Shown piece after piece: positions 1 to 9,088 of a stretch of DNA of 64,000 nt. Where the stretch lies: contig CAVPVB010000007.1 in NCBI GenBank assembly GCA_963709085.1, positions 1,116,001 through 1,180,000 on the forward strand, read 5' to 3'. The first letter of the stretch is position 1. Each line of letters begins with the position of its first letter. The position numbers were made by a program, and so were the translations under genes. This DNA is from Rhodovastum sp963709085. Lineage in GTDB: Bacteria > Pseudomonadota > Alphaproteobacteria > Acetobacterales > Acetobacteraceae. The notes under the pieces are model-generated. The model ran no database searches, was not told the DNA's origin, and worked only from the letters and a program-made list of their open reading frames with translations.

Positions 1-339
1 TTCGTCCGCATCGGCCGCGCCGCCATGATCGGCGGCGTCTCCGGCGTCGAAGCCGATGTCATCCCGTTCGGCAGCGTCATGGGCAACCGGGCCTGGCTCG
101 CCGGGCTGAACATCATCGGCCTGCGCCGCCGCGGCTACGACCGGGCCAGCATCCACATTGTGCGCGCCGCCTTCCGGCTGATTTTCCGCGGCGAGGGCGT
201 GTTCGCCGAGCGGGTGGAGGAGGCACGGCGGAACTGGGCCGGCGATCCGCTGGTGACCGAGTTGCTGGCTTTCATCGACGCGCCGAGCCGGCGCGGCCTG
301 ATCCGCGCCGCGGTCGAGGACGAGGACGATGCCGCCTGA
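1..339 (+). CDS. lpxA: LpxA C-terminal part (UDP-GlcNAc acyltransferase), cut by window edge
   Basis: This is the last 112 codons of acyl-ACP--UDP-N-acetylglucosamine O-acyltransferase, the cytoplasmic enzyme that starts lipid A synthesis. The reading frame is open from base 1. The visible part holds the end of the left-handed beta helix (IGGVSGVEADVIPFG, then GNRAWLAGLNIIGLRRRGY) and the helical C-terminal domain starting near SIHIVRAAFRLIF, both typical of LpxA. It is followed after 45 bp by lpxI, the usual alphaproteobacterial partner. The N-terminus and any upstream fabZ/lpxD lie outside the window. Confidence 0.95.
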   Translation, partial: FVRIGRAAMIGGVSGVEADVIPFGSVMGNRAWLAGLNIIGLRRRGYDRASIHIVRAAFRLIFRGEGVFAERVEEARRNWAGDPLVTELLAFIDAPSRRGLIRAAVEDEDDAA

Positions 340-384
340 CACCGTCCGCCCTCATCCCGGCCGGGAGGGGGCGAGGGTGCATCG

Positions 385-1230
385 ATGAGCGCGTCCGCGC
401 CCGCGACGCTTGGGATTCTGGCCGGCGGCGGCACCCTGCCCGGCCGGGTGGCGGCGGCCGCGCGGGCGTCCGGGCGGGCCGTGTTCCTGGTCGGGCTGGA
501 GGGATTCGCCGAGGCCACCGTGCTGGCGCCGTTTCCGAACGCGCCGGCCCGCATCGGCGCCGCGGGCCGGATTCTCGAATTGCTGCGGCTGAACGCCTGC
601 CGCGACCTGGTGCTGGTCGGGCCGGTGCGCCGCCCTTCGTTGCTCGACCTGCGCCCGGATGCCGAGGGGGCCCGCCTGCTGGCCCGCATCGGCCGCGCCG
701 CCTTCGCCGGCGATGACGGGTTGCTCGCCGCGGTGGTGCGCGTGCTGGGCGAGGAAGGTTTCCGGGTCATCGGCGCGCACGAAATCCTGACCGAGGCGGT
801 CGGGCCGAAGGGCCTGCTGTCGCGCGCCGGACCCGATGCGGCGGCGCTGGCCGACATCGCCCGCGGCGTGGCGGTGACCCGTGCGCTCGGCGCCGCGGAT
901 GTCGGCCAGGGCTGCGTGGTGCAGCAGGGCATCGTGCTGGCTGTCGAGGCGATCGAGGGCACCGACGCCATGCTGGCCCGCGCCGCCACGTTGCGCCGCC
1001 CCGGTCCGGGCGGTGTGCTGGTGAAACTGGTCAAGCCCGGGCAGGAGCGGCGCGCCGATCTGCCCACCATCGGGGTCCGGACCATCCATGCCGCCGCCGC
1101 GGCGGGCCTGCGGGGGGTGGCCTTCGAGGCTGGCGGCACCATTCTCGCTGAACGCGAGGCCATGGTGGCGGCGGCCGACGCAGCCGGCCTGTTCCTGCTG
1201 GGGGTCGATCCGTCTGACGCAGAACGGTAA
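385..1230 (+). CDS. lpxI: LpxI, UDP-2,3-diacylglucosamine pyrophosphatase
   Basis: A 281-residue protein of the LpxI (DUF1009) family, which hydrolyses UDP-2,3-diacylglucosamine to lipid X and replaces LpxH in alphaproteobacteria. The N-terminal domain starts LGILAGGGTLPGRVA. The C-terminal domain carries the conserved stretch KPGQERRADLPTIG, whose Asp lies in the region of the catalytic Asp known from Caulobacter LpxI. The length is normal for the family. It sits directly behind lpxA, so transcription as one unit is likely. lpxB, often next to it, is about 10 kb away here on the other strand. Confidence 0.95.
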   Translation: MSASAPATLGILAGGGTLPGRVAAAARASGRAVFLVGLEGFAEATVLAPFPNAPARIGAAGRILELLRLNACRDLVLVGPVRRPSLLDLRPDAEGARLLARIGRAAFAGDDGLLAAVVRVLGEEGFRVIGAHEILTEAVGPKGLLSRAGPDAAALADIARGVAVTRALGAADVGQGCVVQQGIVLAVEAIEGTDAMLARAATLRRPGPGGVLVKLVKPGQERRADLPTIGVRTIHAAAAAGLRGVAFEAGGTILAEREAMVAAADAAGLFLLGVDPSDAER

Positions 1231-1246
1231 TGGGGAGAGAACAATA

Positions 1247-1645
1247 ATGTCCGATAAATATTCGATCCTGCACACCATGATCCGGGTCGGTGATCTCGAC
1301 CGCAGCGTGCGGTTCTACACCGATCTCCTCGGCATGCAGGAGTTGCGGCGGCGCGACGTGCCGGACGGCAAATACACGCTGGTGTTCGTCGGCTACGCGC
1401 CGGAGGCGACCGGGGCGGCGGTGATCGAGCTGACCTATAATTACGGTGTGGAAAAATACGAGCCCGGCACGGCGTTCGGGCATCTGGCCATTGGCGTGCC
1501 GGATGTGGCGGGCATTTGCGCCAGGCTGCGCGCGGCCGGCGCGAAGATCATCCGCGAGCCCGGCCCGGTAAAGTTCGGCACCACCGTTATCGCCTTCGTC
1601 GAGGACCCGGATGGCTATAAGATCGAGCTGATCCAGCGCGGCTGA
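1247..1645 (+). CDS. gloA: Lactoylglutathione lyase (glyoxalase I)
   Basis: A 132-residue VOC-superfamily enzyme that isomerises the methylglyoxal-glutathione hemithioacetal to S-lactoylglutathione in the cytoplasm. All four metal ligands of the Ni-type bacterial enzyme are placed as expected: His in LHTMIRVGDLDRS, Glu in VIELTYNYG, His in FGHLAI and Glu in DGYKIELI. The ATG at 1247 was chosen because it restores the canonical MSDKYSILHTM start; the frame stays open further upstream inside lpxI but makes no sense there. Spacing to lpxI is 16 bp. Confidence 0.95.
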   Translation: MSDKYSILHTMIRVGDLDRSVRFYTDLLGMQELRRRDVPDGKYTLVFVGYAPEATGAAVIELTYNYGVEKYEPGTAFGHLAIGVPDVAGICARLRAAGAKIIREPGPVKFGTTVIAFVEDPDGYKIELIQRG

Positions 1646-1650
1646 CCGCG

Positions 1651-1722
1651 ATGGTGGCGAAGCCCGCGCCGCACTGTCATCTGGACGCGCTGGCGGCATT
1701 CGTGCTGAATGATCCGCTGTGA
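1651..1722 (+). pseudogene. ycjX 3' remnant (last 23 codons)
   Basis: A short open frame encodes MVAKPAPHCHLDALAAFVLNDPL. The PHxxLDxxLxFLLxDxL pattern resembles the extreme C-terminus of YcjX (DUF463), the P-loop protein normally encoded just upstream of ycjF. Its stop codon overlaps the GTG start of the ycjF-like gene (GTGA at 1719-1722), the usual coupling of such pairs. I infer that the body of ycjX was deleted, leaving gloA fused next to the tail. The assignment rests on about 20 residues and could be fortuitous. Confidence 0.45.
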
Positions 1723-2582
1723 CCCGCTCTCGAATCCCTCCGCGCTTTGAACCGGAAGACACCCCGATGTCGCGGACGGAGCCCGAGCTGCTGCCGGCCG
1801 TGGTCGAGGAGCCGCGCCCGGGGATGGGCAGTGGCGCGCTGCTGCTGGCTGGGTCCACGGTGCTGGTGGTTGGGCTGGCGTTGCTCTCGGCCGGCAATTT
1901 CATCGCCGATGAGTTCGCCCGCTCGGCCGGGCTGGGCTGGGCGTCGCTGGCGGTGGCCAGCGGCGGGTTTGGCCTGATCGGCGCCGGGGTGTGGCGTGAA
2001 CTGTCCGGCCTGTTTTCCCTGAGCGAGGTGGACCATATCCGTGCCGGGCTGGAATCCGGCGAGCCGGTTTTCATTGCCGCGGCGGCGCGGGCCTGGCTGC
2101 GGGAACTGCCGGACGGCGCCACGCTGATGCCGACGGTGCGCGTCACCAACGACGCCGACGGCATGCTGGCGCTGCTGCGCCAGCGGGTATCGGCGGTGCT
2201 GCAACAGCGCGCCGACGCGCTGGGCCGCACCGCGGCGATCCAGGTTTTCGCCGCCACCGCGGCGGTGCCCTCGCCGGCGCTGGATGCGCTGGTGGTGGGC
2301 TGGCGCGGCGTGCGGCTGGTGCGACAAATCGCCGAGTTGCACGGGCTGCGGCCGGGGGTACTGGGCACGATGGCGCTGCTGCGGCGCACCGCGATGTCGG
2401 CGGCAGGGGTGGCGGCGGCGGATATGGCGCTGGATGCGGCGGCGCGGGCGGTGCTGTCCAATCCGTTGCTGCAGCATCTGGCCGGTGACGTGGCAGGGGC
2501 GGGGGTGGCGGCGCGGCGCATGGTGGTGCTGGCGCGGGCAGCTTCCGCCGCCTGCAGCCCCTTGCCGGTCGGGCGGGGATAG
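1719..2582 (+). CDS. YcjF-like inner membrane protein (DUF697)
   Basis: A 287-residue protein of the YcjF/TIGR01620 type. Two hydrophobic segments near residues 37-60 and 70-90 (LLLAGSTVLVVGLALLSAG and WASLAVASGGFGLIGAGVW) should anchor it in the inner membrane. The C-terminal half contains the family stretch VRQIAELHGLRPGVLGTMALLRR. Function is unknown; the family is usually paired with the ATPase-like YcjX. The GTG at 1719 is favoured by its 4-bp overlap with the preceding stop and the conserved RFEPE after it; an ATG at 1767 is the alternative. Confidence 0.8.
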   Translation: MTRSRIPPRFEPEDTPMSRTEPELLPAVVEEPRPGMGSGALLLAGSTVLVVGLALLSAGNFIADEFARSAGLGWASLAVASGGFGLIGAGVWRELSGLFSLSEVDHIRAGLESGEPVFIAAAARAWLRELPDGATLMPTVRVTNDADGMLALLRQRVSAVLQQRADALGRTAAIQVFAATAAVPSPALDALVVGWRGVRLVRQIAELHGLRPGVLGTMALLRRTAMSAAGVAAADMALDAAARAVLSNPLLQHLAGDVAGAGVAARRMVVLARAASAACSPLPVGRG

Positions 2583-2665
2583 CCGGGCAGGGCAGGGCCG
2601 ATCCGCGCTCTTTGCTTCGCGCCGGCCCGTGTTAATGTTGCCGCTCCATTCGCCCTGGAGGCGCC

Positions 2666-3103
2666 GTGTTTGATTATCCCGTTGCGGCCGGCGCCCCGCT
2701 GGAAGTCGCCGACGAGGAATTGATCGCGGCGGCGAGCACCGTGCTGCTGCGGCACTACCGGCCCTTTTGGCACACCGTGGCGGCGGCGCTGCGCGGGGTG
2801 GATGGTCGTATCTGGACCGGGGTGCACCTGGGCGCGACGGTCGGCCGCCTGCAGGTCTGCGCCGAGACGGTGGCGCTGGGCCGGGCCGTGCTGGAGGGCG
2901 ATGGCAGCATCGCGACCGCGGTGGCGGTGCGCCATCCGAAGCCGGAGGAGGACGACCGCGACATTGCCGTCGTTTCCCCGTGCGGCGCCTGCCGCGAGTT
3001 GATCACCGACTATGCGCCCGACGCGCTGGTGATCGTACCGGGGCCGGTGGGGCTGGTGAAGCTGCCGGTGCGGGCGCTGCTGATCGTGCCGTACCGGCGA
3101 TAA
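2666..3103 (+). CDS. Cytidine/blasticidin-type deaminase
   Basis: A 145-residue zinc-dependent deaminase of the cytidine deaminase superfamily. The zinc and proton-shuttle motifs are complete: CAE in VCAETVALGRA and PCxxC in SPCGACREL. The sequence GATVGRLQVCAETVALG and the short length fit the blasticidin-S-deaminase-like subgroup better than classical Cdd, so the natural substrate is uncertain. Translation starts at GTG 2666 behind CTGGAGG. It stands alone between a ycjF-like gene and a convergent unknown gene. Confidence 0.85.
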   Translation: MFDYPVAAGAPLEVADEELIAAASTVLLRHYRPFWHTVAAALRGVDGRIWTGVHLGATVGRLQVCAETVALGRAVLEGDGSIATAVAVRHPKPEEDDRDIAVVSPCGACRELITDYAPDALVIVPGPVGLVKLPVRALLIVPYRR

Positions 3104-3126
3104 CGATCCCGCCTGATCGGGCGGGG

Positions 3127-4506
3127 CTATTTCCTCTCCGGCGGCTGCCCGGCGACCGGCACCATCGCGGCGATGGCGTCGAGCAGGTCCTGGGGCACCG
3201 CACCCTGTTCCGGCGCGCCAAAATCGAGCGTGTCCAGCAGGCGCCCCGACGCGGTGAACAGCGACAACGCCACCTGGCCATTGACGATGCCCGGAACACA
3301 AACGAGCGCCTCGTCTCCCGCCTCGCGCGCCGCGATTTCGACGAAATCCCGCAACTCCTCCGCCGATGGCCCGGCAGCTTCGTCCGCCGCGTCGCCCGCA
3401 TCCCCGGCGGCCTCGTCGAGGTCATAGGCAAGCTGGGACGGCTCGGTGGGCAACCGGATGCCGATGATGTCGGGATTCGATGCGAGCAAGGCGTCACGCC
3501 ACACATTGAAGGCGGCGTCGCGCCTCTCCATTACCGGATCGTCGTCGTCAACCGGCGGCCCGTCGTCGATGTTCTCTTCCTCGCTGGCCGCGTCTTCCCA
3601 GGCAACGGGATAGGGGTCCACCGTCACGCCGAGCATCACCACCGTTCCATCCGGGGGCAGCTTGTCGAGGGGGAGCAGCCCGGCGGGCATCCCGCCGCCG
3701 GCCATCTCGCATAATGTCCGGCGCAAGGCGCAGGCCGTCAGGGACAGGATCGCGTCGGGGTCGAACCAGGCCGGCAGAATGGCGACGTCGCAGCCGGCCG
3801 AGAAGTGGCCCGAGGTTTTCATGCCCTCGGCGACCGCGGCCGGATCGGGCAGTTGCGCCGCTTCCGGGTTGACCAGGACCGGCACGACCAACAACGCCGC
3901 CCAGCTGCCGGTGTCACATTCCGTGGCTTCGGCCTCCTCCATCAGCATCATCATGAAATCCGCGACCTCTTCGTCCACGTAAGTCTCGGCCACCTTGCGG
4001 ATGGCCATGTCGAGGACGCCCTGGCGCCCGTCGTCCAGCAGCGGGTCGAGCATCCGGTCGATCTCGGGATCGTTGTCGAGCCAGGCGCGCACCAGACGGT
4101 CGGCGGGCGTTCCCTTCCGCGGCCGCGGTGCGGGCGGCTTCGGGCGCGGGCGGACCGCCGATGGCGGCACCCCGAGCAGGTCGAGCGCCGCCACGCCGCG
4201 CACCAGCCGGGCCGGGTCGCGGTAGGCGGTGCGCCAGGCCTGGGTACTGGGGCCGCCGTCGAGCCAGGCCAGGTAGGCGGCCCGGTCCACCACCTGAACC
4301 GCCACCTCGACCCCGTTGGCGACCAGTTCGGTCGCGATCGCGGTGTCGAGCCGGGTCTGCAGGCCGTGGTCCGGCTGCTCCGGCAACACGATAAGCTGGG
4401 TTTCGGGGTCGGGACAGCGCAGGAGGAATATCCGGTCGAACGCCGCCGCCACCTCACGGGCACGCAAGACCGCTTCCTGCACCCGGGAATCGTCGCGTTT
4501 TTCCAT
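3127..4506 (-). CDS. Unrecognised acidic protein
   Basis: A 459-residue soluble protein I do not recognise. It has no signal peptide or membrane segment. The middle (roughly residues 135-195) is helical and acidic, with a run like DNDPEIDRMLDPLLDDG and ADFMMMLMEEAE. A proline/arginine-rich linker (RPRPKPPAPRPRKG) divides it from the N-terminal third. Codon usage and GC match neighbouring core genes, so it looks like a native protein. The ATG at 4506 was chosen because upstream in-frame sequence is poor. It diverges from the lytic transglycosylase gene. Confidence 0.7.
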   Translation of the reverse strand: MEKRDDSRVQEAVLRAREVAAAFDRIFLLRCPDPETQLIVLPEQPDHGLQTRLDTAIATELVANGVEVAVQVVDRAAYLAWLDGGPSTQAWRTAYRDPARLVRGVAALDLLGVPPSAVRPRPKPPAPRPRKGTPADRLVRAWLDNDPEIDRMLDPLLDDGRQGVLDMAIRKVAETYVDEEVADFMMMLMEEAEATECDTGSWAALLVVPVLVNPEAAQLPDPAAVAEGMKTSGHFSAGCDVAILPAWFDPDAILSLTACALRRTLCEMAGGGMPAGLLPLDKLPPDGTVVMLGVTVDPYPVAWEDAASEEENIDDGPPVDDDDPVMERRDAAFNVWRDALLASNPDIIGIRLPTEPSQLAYDLDEAAGDAGDAADEAAGPSAEELRDFVEIAAREAGDEALVCVPGIVNGQVALSLFTASGRLLDTLDFGAPEQGAVPQDLLDAIAAMVPVAGQPPERK

Positions 4507-4798
4507 GTCGGCCACTTCCTTCACGGTCGCAGGGAAGTGGAGCCGCCCCGGGCGTTCCGTCAAGACCGGGCCGGCCGACGGCCGTCGCCAAGAATGCGCC
4601 ACACTCCCGGTGCAGGTTGTGGGCGAACCGAAAATTCCGCAACGATATCGGCTGCGCAATGCGTAAATCCGCCTTGGCTTGTGCTATAGGGACCAATCCG
4701 TTGCCCATTCGCGCGCCCGGGTTGCTGACATTGTTGCTTTCGGCTCTCTGGGTTCCGATCAGGTCGGTCATCGCATCGTTACCTCGGGAGGTGCCCTG
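4507..4798. other. Divergent intergenic region
   Basis: This 292-bp gap separates two divergent genes and must hold both promoters. I see no convincing consensus promoter or riboswitch. A somewhat AT-richer stretch lies around 4625-4700. The downstream gene has a good ribosome site (GGGAGGTG) just before 4799. Confidence 0.4.
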
Positions 4799-6073
4799 AT
4801 GAGCATCGCGCGGGTCGCCGTGGTCATCCTGGCTTCCGTTTGCGCCGGCTGCTCCGGCTCGCAATACGCGAGCCATTGGGACGGGCGGCGCGGCTACGAT
4901 GGCAGCGGCGACTATGGCTATGACGTTGCCGCCTCGCGGTCCGAGGCAGGGGGCTATCGCGCGCGGGCGGCGCGCAGCTATCCCGTCCCGGGCACGCCGG
5001 ATGATCCCTGGGGCCCCTATATCCGCGCCGCCGCCGCCCGCTTCCAGGTGCCGGAACGCTGGATTCGCGCGGTGATGCACCAGGAGAGCGGCGGCCGCCT
5101 GTATGAGAGGGATGGCTCGCTGATCACCTCGTCGCCCGGGGCGATGGAACTCATGCAGGTGATGCCGCGCACCTACGATGTGCTGCAACGGCATTACGGG
5201 CTGGGCAGCGACCCCTACGAACCGCGCGACAATATCCTCGCCGGCACTGCCTATATCCGCGAAATGTACGACCGCTACGGGTCGCCCGCCTTCCTGGCCG
5301 CCTACAATGCCGGGCCGGACCGTCTGGACCGCTATTTGTCCGGCGGGAATCCGCTGCCGGACGAGACGGTCAACTACCTGGCCAGCGTGGCGCCACGCCT
5401 CGGAACGGAAATGGCGATGAGCGGACCGCTCGCGGTCTATGCCGGCGGCGCCGCCGGGACGGGCTACAGCCAGCCCCAGCCCTATACATCGGAGGCCGAC
5501 CGTGCCTATGCGGGCGGCGGCATGACCGGGCAGGATTACGCGGCCGCGGAACAGACGGCGCCGGCCGAGGACGATCCGTCCGCGCGGGCCTTCGAGGGTG
5601 GCGGGCTGGTTACCGCCGGCGCACCGACCGGCATCTACACCGCGCCGAGCCGGCCGGTCAGCACGGCGATGGCGGCCCCCGTGGCGCGGCCGGCGGGCGG
5701 GGACCGGTCCTTCAGCTTCTTCCCCCTCGTGTCACCCGCGCAGGCCGCCGAAATCGGCCCTGGTTCACGCGTGGTTTCGCAACCATCCCCGGTGCTGTTG
5801 CCGGTCGCCGCTGCCGCCCCGCGACGCGGCGGCTGGGGCATCCAGGTCGGTGCGTACCCGGACCCGGCGAATTCCCAAAGCGCCATCGCCACTGCCCGCG
5901 CCCGTGCCGGCACCCTGCTGGCCGGCGCGCAGCCGACCATCGTGCCGGTGCAGCACGCGGGGCTGCTGTATCGCGCCCGGCTGGTCGGCCTGTCGGCCGA
6001 AAGCGCCGCCGCGGCCTGCGCGCGGCTCGCCGGGCAGGGCATGGATTGTTTCACGGTGCCGCCCGGGTCCTGA
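4799..6073 (+). CDS. Lipoprotein lytic transglycosylase with SPOR domain
   Basis: A 424-residue exported protein. The N-terminus MSIARVAVVILASVCAGCSGS is a lipoprotein signal with the lipobox AGC. An SLT family 1 domain follows at about residues 70-215, with the catalytic Glu in MHQESGGRL, then MELMQVMP and AAYNAGP. A long low-complexity linker leads to a C-terminal SPOR domain (GGWGIQVGAYPDPANSQSA), which binds denuded septal glycan. It probably cleaves peptidoglycan at the division site. The usual GxMGLMQ motif reads GAMELMQ here. The start at 4799 is set by the signal peptide and the GGGAGGTG site. Confidence 0.9.
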   Translation: MSIARVAVVILASVCAGCSGSQYASHWDGRRGYDGSGDYGYDVAASRSEAGGYRARAARSYPVPGTPDDPWGPYIRAAAARFQVPERWIRAVMHQESGGRLYERDGSLITSSPGAMELMQVMPRTYDVLQRHYGLGSDPYEPRDNILAGTAYIREMYDRYGSPAFLAAYNAGPDRLDRYLSGGNPLPDETVNYLASVAPRLGTEMAMSGPLAVYAGGAAGTGYSQPQPYTSEADRAYAGGGMTGQDYAAAEQTAPAEDDPSARAFEGGGLVTAGAPTGIYTAPSRPVSTAMAAPVARPAGGDRSFSFFPLVSPAQAAEIGPGSRVVSQPSPVLLPVAAAAPRRGGWGIQVGAYPDPANSQSAIATARARAGTLLAGAQPTIVPVQHAGLLYRARLVGLSAESAAAACARLAGQGMDCFTVPPGS

Positions 6074-6078
6074 TCCGC

Positions 6079-6888
6079 TTATACTTCCAGTTCCACGCTG
6101 ACCGGCACGTGGTCGCTGGTGCGCGGCCAGTCGCGGGCCTGCTTCAGGATGGTGTGCGTGCGCAGCCCGTCGGTCAGGTCACGGCTCACCCATACATGGT
6201 CGAGCCGCCGGCCGCGGTCGGAGGCGCGCCAGTCGCGGTTGCGGTATGACCACCACGTGTAAAGTTTCTGTTCGGCCGGAACGAAGTGGCGCACCGCATC
6301 GTCAAAGCCCTGCTGCAGCCAGGCGGTCAGCCCCTCGGTCTCCGGCGGCGTGTGGCTGACCACGTCGAGCAATTGCCTGTGGCTCCAAACGTCATGTTCC
6401 AGCGGCGCGATGTTGAGGTCGCCGACCAGCACGGTGTTCGACAGGGCGCGCCGTCCGGCGAACCAGGCGGTCGCTTCGGTGACGAAATCGAGCTTGTGGG
6501 CGAATTTCGGGTTTGTTTCGCGGTCCGGCACGTCGCCCCCGGCCGGCACGTAGAAATTGTGCAACTCGACCGGACCCGAGCGCAGATCGAGCGCCACCGC
6601 CAGATGCCGGCAATCGCCTTTGGCGCACCATTCCGGCGCGATGTTGAGCCGCTGCAACGGCAGGCGCGACAGGATCGCCACCCCGTTATAGCCCTTCATC
6701 CCCCGCCATATGGCGAACGGATAGCCGAGTTCGGCCGGCGCGCCGGTGGGGAACAGATCGTCCGGGACCTTGGTTTCCTGCAGGCAGATCACATCGGGCT
6801 GCAGCGCCTCGATCAGCAATCGCAGCAACGGCAGGCGCAGCCGCAGCGAGTTGATGTTCCAGGTGGCGATGCGCAGGCGTTCGGTCAT
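6079..6888 (-). CDS. xth: Exodeoxyribonuclease III
   Basis: A 269-residue endonuclease/exonuclease/phosphatase-fold enzyme that repairs abasic sites and trims 3' ends. Hallmarks are all present: IATWNINSLR at the N-terminus, LQETKVPD with the metal-binding Glu, GDLNIAP, and the C-terminal SDHVPVSVEL with the catalytic Asp-His. The start at 6888 was preferred because an upstream extension overlaps the FAH-family gene. The gene begins 5 bp after the upstream stop, so the two are probably co-transcribed. Confidence 0.93.
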   Translation of the reverse strand: MTERLRIATWNINSLRLRLPLLRLLIEALQPDVICLQETKVPDDLFPTGAPAELGYPFAIWRGMKGYNGVAILSRLPLQRLNIAPEWCAKGDCRHLAVALDLRSGPVELHNFYVPAGGDVPDRETNPKFAHKLDFVTEATAWFAGRRALSNTVLVGDLNIAPLEHDVWSHRQLLDVVSHTPPETEGLTAWLQQGFDDAVRHFVPAEQKLYTWWSYRNRDWRASDRGRRLDHVWVSRDLTDGLRTHTILKQARDWPRTSDHVPVSVELEV

Positions 6889-6892
6889 GCGA

Positions 6893-7591
6893 TCAGAGGA
6901 TGCGGGTGCGCACCGTGCCGACACCCTCCACCACGCCTTCCAGCAGGTCTCCCCGCTGCACCGCCGCCACCCCTTCCGGCGTGCCGGTGAATATCAGATC
7001 GCCGGGCGCCAGCCGGACCAGCCCGGACAGGAACGAAATGGTCTCGGCGACGCTCCAGATCAGGTTGGACAAGTCCGATTCCTGGCGGAGCGTGCCGTTC
7101 ACCGTCAGGGCGATGCGCCCGCGGGTCGGATCGGGCAGGCGGACGGCGGGAACAAGCGCGCCGATCGGTGCGGAATGGTCGAACCCCTTGCTCATGTCCC
7201 AGGGTTTTCCTTCCCGCTTGGCGGCGTTCTGCAGGTCGCGCCGGGTCATGTCGAGCCCGGCGGCATAGCCCCACACATGGCGCAGCGCGTCCGCCGCGTC
7301 GATATCGGCGCCGCCCCCGCCCAGCGCCACCACCAGCTCCATCTCGTGGTGCAGAAGGGTGGTGGCCGGCGGATAGGGCATGTCGGCACCGCCGGTCAGC
7401 ACGGCATCGGCCGGCTTGGCGAAGAAGAATGGCTTCTCGCGGTCGGGATCGCCGCCCATTTCGCGCGCATGCGCGGCATAGTTGCGCCCGACGCAGAAAA
7501 TCCGCCGCACCGGAAACACGCCGCCGCCGGCGACCGGCACCGAAGCCGCCGGCGGCGGCGGGATGACGAATGCGGACGAAACTGCTGGCAT
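6893..7591 (-). CDS. Fumarylacetoacetate hydrolase family protein
   Basis: A 232-residue FAH-fold hydrolase, compact like fumarylpyruvate hydrolases and acylpyruvases. Visible motifs are RRIFCVGRNYAAHAREMG, KPADAVL, the metal-binding HHEMELVVALG and GDLIFTGTPEGV. Enzymes of this group cleave C-C bonds in beta-diketo acids during aromatic or keto-acid catabolism; the exact substrate cannot be read from sequence. It lies directly upstream of xth on the same strand. Confidence 0.88.
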   Translation of the reverse strand: MPAVSSAFVIPPPPAASVPVAGGGVFPVRRIFCVGRNYAAHAREMGGDPDREKPFFFAKPADAVLTGGADMPYPPATTLLHHEMELVVALGGGGADIDAADALRHVWGYAAGLDMTRRDLQNAAKREGKPWDMSKGFDHSAPIGALVPAVRLPDPTRGRIALTVNGTLRQESDLSNLIWSVAETISFLSGLVRLAPGDLIFTGTPEGVAAVQRGDLLEGVVEGVGTVRTRIL

Positions 7592-7723
7592 GCGGGGCGG
7601 CCATCCTGCCTGGGGCTGATGCTTCGTGTAGGCCGCGAAAAAATCCCTGTCGTCAAGATGCCCGACCGGGCCTAATCACCTTCAACCCGTCGCCGACGGG
7701 GACAAGATCCGGGAGGGTACCGC

Positions 7724-9019
7724 GTGATCGAGGCCAGGCAATCCAAGTCGCTGTATATCCAGGTACTCATCGCCATTGTTATCGGCGTCGCGCTGGGTCA
7801 TTTCTACCCCACAATCGGGGAGCAGATGAATCCGCTGGCGATCGGCTTCGTCAAGCTGGTGAAGATGGTGATCGCGCCGATCATTTTCGTCACCGTGGTG
7901 GTCGGCATCGGCAAGCTCAACGACACCACCGAGGTCGGCCGGATCGGCCTGAAGGCGATCGTCTACTTCGAGGTCATGACCACCCTTGCCATGCTGATCG
8001 GCCTGATCGTTGGCCACGTAGTACGTCCCGGTGTTGGCCTGAACGCTGATCCGGCCAGCCTCGATGCGCAGGCCGTCGCCCAGTACACCACCAATGCCGC
8101 GCACGGTTCGGTCTCCGACTTCCTGCTCAACATCATTCCCAACTCGGTGGTCGGCGCCTTCGCCAAGGGCGATATCCTGCCGGTGCTGTTCTTTGCCGTG
8201 CTGTTTGGCCTCGCGGCGGCGAAGCTCGGTGACCGCGGCCGTGCCGTCGTGCATGTGCTTGACGAGGCCGGCGCCGCGCTGTTCGGCGTGATCAACCTGA
8301 TCATGCGGGTGGCGCCGCTCGGTGCCTTCGGAGCGATGGCGTTCACCGTGGCGAAATATGGCGCCGGCTCGCTGCTGCAACTCGGCTACCTGATGTTCTG
8401 CTTCTACCTGACCTGCGTGCTGTTCGTCGTTATCTGCATGAGCCTGGTGGTGCGGGTCACCGGCCTGCGCCTGTGGCCGCTGCTGCGCTACATCAAGGAG
8501 GAGTTCTTCATCGTCCTTGGAACCAGCAGCTCCGAGGCGGCCCTTCCCAGCCTGATGGCGAAGCTGGAGAACCTGGGCTGCAACCGTCCGCTGGTCGGGC
8601 TGGTGGTGCCGCTTGGTTACGCGTTCAACCTCGACGGCACGTCGATCTATTTCACCATGGCGATCACCTTCATTGCCCAGGCGCTGAACATCCCGCTTTC
8701 CTGGGGCGATTATGTGCTCATTCTGGGGGTGCTGTTGCTCACCTCGAAGGGCGCGGCGGCGGTTACCGGCGGCGGCTTTATCACGCTGGCGGCCACGCTG
8801 GCGACGCTGAATGGCAAGGTGCCGGTGGCCGGCATCGTGCTGGTGCTGGCGATCGACCGTTTCATGAGCGAGGCGCGCGCTGTCACCAACCTGTTCGGCA
8901 ACACGGTGGCCACCGTGTTCGTGGCCTGGTGGGAAGACCAGATCGACATGGACCGCGCCCGTTTTGTCCTCGCCGGCAAGGCCCCCGCCGTTGCCGTCGA
9001 ACTGCCGCGGGTGGCTTAA
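7724..9019 (+). CDS. dctA: C4-dicarboxylate:cation symporter DctA
   Basis: A 431-residue membrane transporter of the DAACS family, which imports succinate, fumarate and malate with protons or sodium. It shows the family's helical hairpin signature (FIVLGTSSSEAALPSLMAKL), the NLDGTSIYFTMA motif and ASRG-like KGAAAVTGGGFITLAATLA, plus eight hydrophobic segments. Translation starts at GTG 7724 behind GGGAGG. No dctB/dctD regulators are adjacent. Confidence 0.95.
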   Translation: MIEARQSKSLYIQVLIAIVIGVALGHFYPTIGEQMNPLAIGFVKLVKMVIAPIIFVTVVVGIGKLNDTTEVGRIGLKAIVYFEVMTTLAMLIGLIVGHVVRPGVGLNADPASLDAQAVAQYTTNAAHGSVSDFLLNIIPNSVVGAFAKGDILPVLFFAVLFGLAAAKLGDRGRAVVHVLDEAGAALFGVINLIMRVAPLGAFGAMAFTVAKYGAGSLLQLGYLMFCFYLTCVLFVVICMSLVVRVTGLRLWPLLRYIKEEFFIVLGTSSSEAALPSLMAKLENLGCNRPLVGLVVPLGYAFNLDGTSIYFTMAITFIAQALNIPLSWGDYVLILGVLLLTSKGAAAVTGGGFITLAATLATLNGKVPVAGIVLVLAIDRFMSEARAVTNLFGNTVATVFVAWWEDQIDMDRARFVLAGKAPAVAVELPRVA

Positions 9020-9088
9020 CCGGCTTCACCCCGTGGCCGAAACGCTCCGCCGCTGCTACCTCTCGCCCCGGCCAGAGGAGGGTTGCAG

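Noticed and set aside
3127..4659. Longer start (4659) for the unknown acidic protein
   Set aside because: The extra 51 codons are basic and unlike the rest; the internal ATG at 4506 starts a more plausible protein and leaves room for divergent promoters.
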